From the NCBI RefSeq assembly GCF_002262935.1, contig NZ_NPIA01000001.1, forward strand, positions 496,001 to 560,000: a stretch of 64,000 bases of DNA, written 5' to 3'. Shown here piece by piece: positions 57,615 to 64,000 of the stretch (its first letter is position 1; the number at the start of each line of letters is the position of its first letter). Below the pieces are notes generated by a model. That model ran no database searches. It was not told the origin of the DNA and saw only the letters and a list, made by a program, of their open reading frames with translations. Both the position numbers and the translations under genes were made by a program. Origin of the DNA: Lottiidibacillus patelloidae. Lineage in GTDB: Bacteria; Bacillota; Bacilli; Bacillales; SA5d-4.

Positions 57615-58187
57615 ATGAAGCTATCAAAAAAAGAACGTCAGCATATGTTGCAATCAACGATAAAAGAAAACCCTTTTATTACAGATGAAGACTTAGCGAA
57701 AAAATATACTGTAAGTGTTCAAACAATTCGTTTAGATCGAATGGAATTATCTATTCCAGAACTTCGTGAGCGGATAAAGCATGTTGCAGAAAAACAATTT
57801 GATGAAGTAAAAGCACTGCCGATTGAAGAGGTAATTGGTGAGATTGTTGACTTGCAATTGGATGAAAGCGCAATTTCTTTATTAGAAATTAGAGCGGAGC
57901 ATGTTTTCTCACGAAATAATATTGCGAGAGGACATCATTTATTCGCCCAAGCGAACTCTCTAGCTGTAGCCGTCACTAATGATGAACTAGCATTAACTGC
58001 AAAAGCTAGCATCCGCTTTGCAACCCAAGTGAAACTTGGAGATCGTGTTGTTGCAAAAGCAAAGGTTACCACTATAGATGAAGGCAAAGGTCGTTCAATT
58101 GTTGAAGTGAATAGCTTTGTCGGTCAAGAGTTTGTTTTCTCAGGGGAATTTACGATGTATCGCTCAGGAGAGAAGTCAAAGGAGTGA
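57615..58187 (+). CDS. fapR: Transcription factor FapR, fatty acid and phospholipid regulator
   Basis: Malonyl-CoA-responsive repressor of lipid synthesis genes. An N-terminal DeoR-like helix-turn-helix (1-45; [24 protein letters not shown]) is joined by a helix to a hot-dog fold that binds malonyl-CoA ([29 protein letters not shown]). At 190 aa it matches B. subtilis (188). The start is ATG without a strong ribosome site (GGATGTGAAG). It carries its own operator upstream and overlaps the leader of plsX. Confidence 0.96.
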   Translation: MKLSKKERQHMLQSTIKENPFITDEDLAKKYTVSVQTIRLDRMELSIPELRERIKHVAEKQFDEVKALPIEEVIGEIVDLQLDESAISLLEIRAEHVFSRNNIARGHHLFAQANSLAVAVTNDELALTAKASIRFATQVKLGDRVVAKAKVTTIDEGKGRSIVEVNSFVGQEFVFSGEFTMYRSGEKSKE

Positions 58188-58195
58188 AAAACAAC

Positions 58196-59188
58196 ATGAG
58201 AATAGCTATTGATGCAATGGGTGGTGACAACGCACCAAAAGAAATCGTTTTAGGTGCAGTTGCTGCAATAGAAAAATACGATGATTTAGAAATTACTTTA
58301 GTAGGTAATGAAACGGAAATAAAAAAATACGCGACAAACCTAAATCGAATTACAATTTTACATACTGATGAAATGATATTAAGTACAGATGAACCAGTGC
58401 GAGCAGTTCGTCGAAAGAAAAACTCCTCGATGGTTCTGGCAGCTGTCGAAGTAAAAGAAGGACGCGCAGATGCTTGTATTTCAGCTGGAAATACTGGTGC
58501 GCTAATGACAGCAGGATTATTAAACGTCGGTCGTATTAAAGGGATTGAACGACCTGCCCTTTCTCCTACTTTGCCTACAAGGAATGGAGATGGCTTTGTC
58601 CTTCTCGATGTTGGAGCAAACGTTGATGCGAAACCGGAGCATTTATTACAAAATGCAATTATGGGTTCCATCTATGCAGAAAAAGCACGTGGCATAGCTA
58701 ATCCTCGTGTAGGCTTACTGAACATTGGTACGGAAGAGATGAAAGGAAACGAACTAAGTAAACAATCGTTTGAGCTACTAAAAAATGCTCCTATTAATTT
58801 TGTTGGCAACGTTGAATCTCGCGACCTTTTAGAAGGAGTAGCTGATGTAGTTGTATGTGATGGTTTTTCTGGAAATTTAGTACTGAAATCATTAGAAGGT
58901 ACAGCAATGTCTCTTTTTAGCTTGTTAAAAGAGGAGCTAACAAGTAATTTTACTAGTAAAATAGCGGCGCTTGTTCTGAAAAATAAGTTTAAGAAAATTA
59001 AAGATAAACTAGATTACTCTGAATATGGTGGAGCAGGATTGTTTGGTCTAAAAGCACCAGTAATTAAAGCGCATGGCTCGTCCAAAAGTCGTGCAGTAGT
59101 AAATGCCATTCGCCAAGCACGGAATATGGTCCAAGAAAATGTTGCTGGTACAATTTCTGAAACAATTGAAAAAGATAAAGTTCAATAG
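58196..59188 (+). CDS. plsX: Phosphate acyltransferase PlsX
   Basis: Converts acyl-ACP to acyl-phosphate for phosphatidic acid synthesis. The N-terminus [18 protein letters not shown] is diagnostic, with [38 protein letters not shown] and [14 protein letters not shown] following. The ATG has AAGGAG 12 bases upstream and begins exactly like homologues; a GTG four codons earlier overlaps that ribosome site and was not used. Length is 330 aa. It is part of the fapR operon. Confidence 0.96.
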   Translation: MRIAIDAMGGDNAPKEIVLGAVAAIEKYDDLEITLVGNETEIKKYATNLNRITILHTDEMILSTDEPVRAVRRKKNSSMVLAAVEVKEGRADACISAGNTGALMTAGLLNVGRIKGIERPALSPTLPTRNGDGFVLLDVGANVDAKPEHLLQNAIMGSIYAEKARGIANPRVGLLNIGTEEMKGNELSKQSFELLKNAPINFVGNVESRDLLEGVADVVVCDGFSGNLVLKSLEGTAMSLFSLLKEELTSNFTSKIAALVLKNKFKKIKDKLDYSEYGGAGLFGLKAPVIKAHGSSKSRAVVNAIRQARNMVQENVAGTISETIEKDKVQ

Positions 59189-59204
59189 TTAGGAGTGGAG
59201 TCAT

Positions 59205-60149
59205 ATGGGGAAAATAGCATTTCTATTTCCTGGGCAAGGTTCACAGGAAGTTGGCATGGGGAAGCAGTTGGCTAATGATCAAAAAGCTGCGCTTGAAATA
59301 TTTGAAAAAGCTAATCAACGCTTAGGGTTTTCGTTAACAAATCTAATCTTTAATGGTCCACAAGAAGAGTTAACATTAACGGAAAATACGCAACCAGCAT
59401 TACTAACGACGAGTATAGCTATTTTAGAAACGTTGAAAGAACATGGAATTACGGCTGACTACACAGCAGGCCACAGTTTAGGAGAGTATTCGGCATTAGT
59501 CGCTGCTGGTAGTATTTCTTTTGAAGATGCTGTGTTTGCTGTGCGTCAGCGTGGACTATTTATGGAAGAAGCAGTACCAGCTGGCCTTGGAGCGATGGCA
59601 GCCGTTCTTGGGATGGAAAGAGATGCTTTAAAAGAAATAACAGATAGTGTTACTTCTGATGGAGAAACTGTCCAATTAGCTAACTTAAATTGCCCTGGGC
59701 AAATTGTTATTTCCGGAACTGCAAGGGGTGTAGAAATAGCTTCAAAACTTGCTAGTGAAAATGGTGCTAAACGAGTTATAGCCCTGCAAGTAAGTGGACC
59801 TTTCCATTCAGAGCTAATGAAGCCTGCGTCAGAAAAGCTAAGTAACGTTTTATCTGACATTACAATTAAGGATGCCACCGTTCCGGTCGTTGCAAATGTA
59901 ACTGCACAAAAGATGACTTCCGCAAATGAAATAAGAGAGCGTCTTATTGAACAGCTGTATTCTCCAGTTTTATGGGAAGATACAATTAAATACTTACTAG
60001 ATCATGACGTTGACACATTTATTGAAATTGGTCCAGGCAAAGTTTTGTCAGGACTAGTGAAAAAAGTCCATCGTCGTGCGAAAACTTATAGTATTAGTGA
60101 CGGTGAAACATTAGAAGCCGTTGTTGCAAAAATAAAGGGGGAAGCTTAA
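59205..60149 (+). CDS. fabD: Malonyl-CoA:ACP transacylase
   Basis: Loads malonate on the acyl carrier protein. Motifs are [14 protein letters not shown] (7-20), the nucleophile [14 protein letters not shown] with Ser91, the Arg-containing [17 protein letters not shown] with the catalytic His and the [12 protein letters not shown] region. At 314 aa it is normal (317 in B. subtilis). ATG with TAGGAGTGG upstream. fabG starts one base after its stop. Confidence 0.97.
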   Translation: MGKIAFLFPGQGSQEVGMGKQLANDQKAALEIFEKANQRLGFSLTNLIFNGPQEELTLTENTQPALLTTSIAILETLKEHGITADYTAGHSLGEYSALVAAGSISFEDAVFAVRQRGLFMEEAVPAGLGAMAAVLGMERDALKEITDSVTSDGETVQLANLNCPGQIVISGTARGVEIASKLASENGAKRVIALQVSGPFHSELMKPASEKLSNVLSDITIKDATVPVVANVTAQKMTSANEIRERLIEQLYSPVLWEDTIKYLLDHDVDTFIEIGPGKVLSGLVKKVHRRAKTYSISDGETLEAVVAKIKGEA

Positions 60150-60150
60150 T

Positions 60151-60891
60151 ATGTTAAGTGGAAAAGTTGCTCTAGTTACGGGTGCTTCTCGTGGTATTGG
60201 TCGCGCAGTTGCATTAGAGCTTGCAAAGAATGGTGCAAATGTTGTTGTCAATTATGCCGGTAGTGAAGCGAAGGCAAATGAAGTGGTAGACGAAATTAAA
60301 GCAATGGGTCGTGAAGCAATCGCAATTCAGGCAAATGTTGCAAGCGGCGATGAAGTTGCTGCAATGGTTAAAGAAACGGTTAGTCAATTAGGTTCGTTAG
60401 ATATATTAGTAAATAATGCTGGAATTACGCGTGATAACCTAATTATGCGAATGAAAGAAGACGATTGGGATGCTGTCATTAATACAAACTTAAAAGGTGT
60501 ATTTAACAGCACTAAAGCAGTATCACGCCAAATGATGAAACAACGAAATGGACGCATTATTAACATTGCTTCAGTTGTTGGAATTTGTGGTAATCCAGGC
60601 CAAGCGAATTATGTTGCTGCTAAAGCGGGTGTTATCGGATTAACAAAAACAACTGCAAAGGAATTTGCAGCAAGAAATATTACTGTAAATGCGATTGCTC
60701 CTGGCTTTATCGTTACAGATATGACTGATGAATTAACAGAAGAAGTAAAGCAAGAGATGTTAAAACAAATCCCCCTTACTCGCTTTGGAAAAGCAGAAGA
60801 TATTGCTAATGCAGTAACGTTTTTAGCTTCAGATGCGAGTGGCTATATAACTGGCCAAACAATTCAAGTAGATGGTGGTATGGTAATGTAA
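60151..60891 (+). CDS. fabG: 3-oxoacyl-ACP reductase FabG
   Basis: NADPH-dependent short-chain dehydrogenase that reduces beta-ketoacyl-ACP. The nucleotide loop is [10 protein letters not shown] (10-19). The catalytic residues are Ser141, Tyr154 and Lys158 (NYVAAKAG), with Asn113 of the tetrad in NTNLKGVF. The C-terminus has [16 protein letters not shown]. At 246 aa it equals the B. subtilis protein. The ribosome site AAAGGGGGA lies in the end of fabD. Confidence 0.97.
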   Translation: MLSGKVALVTGASRGIGRAVALELAKNGANVVVNYAGSEAKANEVVDEIKAMGREAIAIQANVASGDEVAAMVKETVSQLGSLDILVNNAGITRDNLIMRMKEDDWDAVINTNLKGVFNSTKAVSRQMMKQRNGRIINIASVVGICGNPGQANYVAAKAGVIGLTKTTAKEFAARNITVNAIAPGFIVTDMTDELTEEVKQEMLKQIPLTRFGKAEDIANAVTFLASDASGYITGQTIQVDGGMVM

Positions 60892-60942
60892 TATCTTATG
60901 ATATTATATTAATAAATACGACTTTGAGAGGAGGTGAACGTA

Positions 60943-61176
60943 ATGGCAGAAGTTTTGGATCGCGTAAAAAAGATTATCGTTGACCGTCTTGATGTAGATG
61001 CTGAGGAAGTAACTTTGGAGGCTTCTTTCAAAGATGACTTAGGTGCAGATTCTTTAGACGTAGTAGAACTTGTTATGGAGCTTGAGGATGAATTTGACAT
61101 GGAAATTTCTGATGAAGATGCAGAAAAAATTTCTACTGTCGGAGACGCTGTAAACTACATAAACAGTCTTCAATAA
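60943..61176 (+). CDS. acpP: Acyl carrier protein
   Basis: Carries growing acyl chains on a 4'-phosphopantetheine arm. The attachment motif is [18 protein letters not shown] with Ser37. The 77-aa, very acidic sequence is identical in length to B. subtilis AcpA. The ATG was chosen because GAGGAGGTG, a very strong ribosome site, lies just before it; a GTG nine bases earlier is part of that site. It is the last gene of the FapR operon; a hairpin follows. Confidence 0.97.
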   Translation: MAEVLDRVKKIIVDRLDVDAEEVTLEASFKDDLGADSLDVVELVMELEDEFDMEISDEDAEKISTVGDAVNYINSLQ

Positions 61177-61192
61177 TAGAATTGTTTACTTT

Positions 61193-61236
61193 AGTCCCGT
61201 AATGAATGATGTTACGGGACTTTGCAATCTTTCATT
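61193..61236 (+). terminator. Hairpin between acpP and rnc
   Basis: A perfect 10-bp stem AGTCCCGTAA / TTACGGGACT (61193-61202, 61212-61221) is followed by a T-rich but broken tract. It may be a partial terminator that sets acpP above rnc, or a processing site for RNase III. Confidence 0.6.
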
Positions 61237-61253
61237 TTAAATCGGAGGTACTT

Positions 61254-62006
61254 ATGTATAAGTCGTCAAAAGGGAAAAAACAAAAAAAATGGAATGAATT
61301 GACTAAAGCGCAACAAGATATATTTGCTCAATTTCAAAAGAGTGTGGGGATCTTTTTTGAAAGTGAACAATTATTACAGCAAGCATTTACACATTCATCA
61401 TATGTAAATGAGCATCGAGGGCTCCCGTATGAGGATAATGAACGGCTTGAATTTTTAGGGGACGCAGTCTTAGAACTGACAGTGTCAAAATATCTTTTCT
61501 TAAAACATCCGACATTAAGTGAAGGGCAATTAACAAAGATGAGAGCAGCAATAGTTTGTGAACCATCATTAGTTCAATTTGCAAATGAATTAGATTTCGG
61601 TAATTTAGTATTATTAGGTAAAGGGGAAGAACTTTCCGGAGGTAGAGAGCGTCCAGCCTTACTAGCGGATGTTTTTGAAGCATTTGTTGGTGCTCTATAT
61701 TTAGATAAAGGTTTAGATGTAGTATTCTCATTTTTGAAAGAAGTCGTATTCCCTAAAATTGATGAAGGTGCTTTTTCCCATGTGATGGATTATAAAAGTC
61801 AACTTCAGGAAGTAGTCCAGCGAGATGGACACGGTAAGCTTGACTATGAAATTATTGAAGAGCGTGGACCTGCTCATAATCGCGAATTTATCTCTGTAGT
61901 TCTCTTAAATGATAAACGAGCTGGAAAAGGCTTTGGTCGTACAAAAAAAGAAGCTGAACAAAATGCTGCTAAAATGGCATTAGGAGCATTTGAACAAAAA
62001 AAATAA
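61254..62006 (+). CDS. rnc: Ribonuclease III
   Basis: Cuts double-stranded RNA in rRNA and mRNA maturation. The signature [14 protein letters not shown] (near residue 63) holds the metal ligands, and [17 protein letters not shown] is the second acidic motif. The C-terminal dsRNA-binding domain runs from about residue 175 ([14 protein letters not shown]) to the end ([18 protein letters not shown]). The ATG with CGGAGGT gives 250 aa (249 in B. subtilis). A longer frame from 61206 begins inside the upstream hairpin. The stop lies within a terminator. Confidence 0.97.
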   Translation: MYKSSKGKKQKKWNELTKAQQDIFAQFQKSVGIFFESEQLLQQAFTHSSYVNEHRGLPYEDNERLEFLGDAVLELTVSKYLFLKHPTLSEGQLTKMRAAIVCEPSLVQFANELDFGNLVLLGKGEELSGGRERPALLADVFEAFVGALYLDKGLDVVFSFLKEVVFPKIDEGAFSHVMDYKSQLQEVVQRDGHGKLDYEIIEERGPAHNREFISVVLLNDKRAGKGFGRTKKEAEQNAAKMALGAFEQKK

Positions 62007-62027
62007 CCCTCAAGGGTTATTTTTTTC
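62002..62027. terminator. Terminator between rnc and the DUF1128 gene
   Basis: A perfect palindrome AATAACCCTCAAGGGTTATT overlaps the rnc stop codon, with a T run after it and an A run before it, so it can serve both convergent genes. Confidence 0.88.
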
Positions 62028-62232
62028 GCATTTTACTTAACTCTGTTAAAATTGCTTCCTTTTCAGAAATACTTACAGTAGACTTCATCATAATCATCTT
62101 ATGTATATCTTGCAGATCTTCTAAGCAACTTTCATTGAAATCTTCTGGATCAAATAATCCTCTATTAACAACTTGCAGCTTTTCACTAATTGCATTTACT
62201 AATACTTCAATACTTTCTTTTGTAGAACCCAA
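62017..62232 (-). CDS. DUF1128 family protein (YfkK-like)
   Basis: A small soluble helical protein. Its second half follows the DUF1128 pattern: LQVVNRGLFDPEDFNESCL, then LQDIHKMIMMK and AILTELSKMRKK at the end. The function is unknown. The start is set at TTG, giving 71 aa, the family's usual length, because AAAGAGGGG lies about 10 bases upstream. An in-frame ATG upstream (62256) or a longer frame to 62292 would add residues with no ribosome site. It lies antisense between rnc and smc, which are adjacent in B. subtilis. Confidence 0.75.
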   Translation of the reverse strand: MGSTKESIEVLVNAISEKLQVVNRGLFDPEDFNESCLEDLQDIHKMIMMKSTVSISEKEAILTELSKMRKK

Positions 62233-62361
62233 AAATGAGCACCCCTCTTTATTCATTAATATTAGACATTGTACCATAATAAAGGCTTTCAAGTCTTCTA
62301 TGTAGTAGATGATGTATGGTAAAATGAATTAATTGAGTATTTTAGTAAAGGGGATTAGGGG

Positions 62362-64000
62362 ATGTTCCTCAAAAAGTTAGATATCGTAGGATTCAAATCT
62401 TTTGCAAGTAGAGTAGCTATCGACTTTGTTCCAGGTGTTACTGCTGTCGTAGGGCCAAATGGTAGTGGTAAAAGTAACATAACGGATAGTATAAAATGGG
62501 TACTTGGTGAGCAGTCAGCAAAATCATTGCGTGGTTCTAAAATGGAAGATATCATTTTTGCCGGGAGTGATACTCGTAAACCATTAAACTTTGCTGAAGT
62601 AACGTTAACATTAGATAATGAAGATCAGCACATTAGCATGGATTACAATGAAGTTAGCGTAACGAGACGAGTGTATCGCTCTGGAGACAGTGAGTTTTAC
62701 ATTAATAAGCAATCATGTCGTCTAAAAGATATCGTTGACTTATTTATGGATTCTGGCCTAGGTAGAGAAGCCTATTCTATTATCGGACAAGGTAAAATTG
62801 AAGAAATATTAAGCAGTAAGGCAGAAGAAAGAAGAACGATTTTCGAAGAAGCTGCCGGGGTCTTGAAGTATAAACATCGAAAACGTAAAGCTGAACAAAA
62901 ATTAGCAGAAACGAAAGATAATTTATACCGAGTTGATGATATTATTCATGAGCTTGAAGGACAAATTGAACCTCTTAAACAACAAGCTGATGTCGCTAAG
63001 GAATATTTAGAGAAACGTGACAAGTTAGAAAAAGTGGAAGTTGCATTAACGGCTTATGAAATTGACTCGTTACATAAACAGTGGGAAGAGCAAACAAAGT
63101 TAGTCGAAGAATTAAAAGATAACGAACTCGAAATCTCAACTAAAATGAAGGCTGAAGAAGCCCGTTTTGAAGGTGAGAGAGAACAGTTACAAAAACTAGA
63201 TAACAACGTTGATGAGTTGCAGCAAAAGCTTTTAAAAGTAAGTGAAGAGCTAGAAAAACTAGAAGGTCAACGTGAAGTGCTTAAAGAAAGAAAAAAGAAT
63301 TATGAACAAAATAGAAATAGTTTACAAGAGCGAATAAAGGAATATAAAGAAAAATCTCATACAATCGATCAGCAGAAATCCAACGAAGATTTATTGTTGA
63401 AGCAATTTGACAAAGATGTTTCTAAAGTGAAAGAACAACTTCGTACAGCTCAGCAGGAATTTGAATATATTGATCAAAATATTGGAGAGCAAATCGAGCA
63501 ACTTAAAGGTGAATATATTGATCTTTTAAATAAAGAAGCTTCTATGCGCAATGAAGTACGTTATTTATCTGATCAATTAAAATTAATTGAAGGTAAATCA
63601 TTACGCTTAGAACAAGATAATGCTAAATTTATTACTTCTCGTAATGACGTAAACGAAAATAAAAATGACCTTAATCGTAAATTAGAAAAGGCAACGATAA
63701 AGTTAAAAAAGTTGTTAAGTGACTATGAAGAAACAGATAGCAAAAGGAAAGAAAAGCAAAACATTTTGCAAAGTAGGGAAGCTAAGCTAAACGAAGGCTA
63801 CCAATTAATGCAAAAGTTAAAATCAAGAAAAGATGTTCTTTCAGAAATGCAAGATGATTATGCTGGTTTTTTCCAAGGTGTAAAAGAAGTTTTAAAACAA
63901 AAAGATCAAAAGCTTCGTGGTATTGAAGGGGCGATTGCTGAATTAATACAAGTTCCAAAAGAATTTGAAACAGCGATAGAAATAACATTAGGGTCTTCGA
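62362..64000 (+). CDS. smc: Chromosome partition protein SMC, N-terminal part (runs off the window)
   Basis: Condensin ATPase that, with ScpA and ScpB, organises and separates the chromosome. The frame is open from the ATG to the window end, 546 codons of an expected ~1190. The N-terminal head shows MFLKKLDIVGFKSFAS and Walker A GPNGSGKSN (Lys37), then LRGSKMEDIIFAG and the Q-loop region; IIGQGKIEEILSSKAEERR and FEEAAGVLKYKHRKRKAE end the head. From about residue 165 a long coiled coil runs to near 500, and the last visible residues (DYAGFFQGVKEVL) enter the hinge. The ATG follows AAAGGGGATTAGGGG. Confidence 0.97.
   Translation, partial: MFLKKLDIVGFKSFASRVAIDFVPGVTAVVGPNGSGKSNITDSIKWVLGEQSAKSLRGSKMEDIIFAGSDTRKPLNFAEVTLTLDNEDQHISMDYNEVSVTRRVYRSGDSEFYINKQSCRLKDIVDLFMDSGLGREAYSIIGQGKIEEILSSKAEERRTIFEEAAGVLKYKHRKRKAEQKLAETKDNLYRVDDIIHELEGQIEPLKQQADVAKEYLEKRDKLEKVEVALTAYEIDSLHKQWEEQTKLVEELKDNELEISTKMKAEEARFEGEREQLQKLDNNVDELQQKLLKVSEELEKLEGQREVLKERKKNYEQNRNSLQERIKEYKEKSHTIDQQKSNEDLLLKQFDKDVSKVKEQLRTAQQEFEYIDQNIGEQIEQLKGEYIDLLNKEASMRNEVRYLSDQLKLIEGKSLRLEQDNAKFITSRNDVNENKNDLNRKLEKATIKLKKLLSDYEETDSKRKEKQNILQSREAKLNEGYQLMQKLKSRKDVLSEMQDDYAGFFQGVKEVLKQKDQKLRGIEGAIAELIQVPKEFETAIEITLGSS

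Noticed and set aside
58150-58671. 173-codon open frame on the minus strand over plsX
   Set aside because: A shadow of plsX codon bias, no ribosome site and no recognisable domain.

Overview
The window is a 64 kb stretch of an AT-rich, endospore-forming Bacillaceae chromosome. Gene order follows the Bacillus subtilis segment from ftsZ to smc. Sporulation genes (spoIIGA, sigE, sigG, spoVM, a ylmC homologue), a PyrR-attenuated pyr operon, an ileS T-box, SigA-type promoters and many TTG/GTG starts all point to a spore-forming Firmicute. The species cannot be named from sequence alone. No prophage, transposase, CRISPR array, rRNA or tRNA was seen.

Layout. (1) 1-6.8 kb, division and sporulation: the 3' end of ftsZ, spoIIGA-sigE, sigG, ylmC, pgeF, ylmE, ylmG, ylmH, divIVA. 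sepF, which normally sits between ylmE and ylmG, is absent. (2) 6.8-11.5 kb: T-box-controlled ileS, then lspA-rluD. (3) 11.5-24.4 kb: the complete de novo UMP operon pyrR-P-B-C-AA-AB-K-D-F-E with three PyrR attenuators, followed without a visible terminator by a methyltransferase gene and a small membrane protein gene. (4) 24.4-28.4 kb, an accessory patch: a lipoprotein, a class 3 lipase, a 0.9 kb island of intergenic repeats, and rqcH. (5) 28.5-45.4 kb, core genes: Ca2+ ATPase, yloC, remA, gmk, rpoZ, coaBC, priA, def, fmt, rsmB, rlmN, prpC, prkC, rsgA, rpe. (6) 45.5-50.2 kb, an insertion relative to B. subtilis between rpe and thiN: a DUF2500 protein and a four-gene Mn/Zn ABC importer with a well-formed MntR-like operator. 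(7) 50.3-64 kb: thiN, the 26-codon spoVM, rpmB, yloU-fakA, sdaAB-sdaAA, recG, the FapR-controlled lipid operon (fapR-plsX-fabD-fabG-acpP), rnc, an inserted antisense DUF1128 gene, and the first 546 codons of smc.

How the genes work together. SpoIIGA activates pro-SigE in the mother cell, while sigG has its own SigF-like promoter in the forespore. The pyr genes carry out the whole route from bicarbonate and glutamine to UMP, with PyrR sensing UMP/UTP. Formylation, deformylation and rRNA modification genes (fmt, def, rsmB, rlmN, rsgA) lie beside the PrpC/PrkC phosphatase-kinase pair. FapR senses malonyl-CoA to set phospholipid synthesis.

No wholly new system was found. The best leads are the missing sepF, the architecture of the sigG leader, the wall-to-wall repeat island that supplies the stop codons of both flanking genes, an inverted repeat fragment in the ileS leader, and the MntR-operator importer with a DtxR-like domain fused to one permease.
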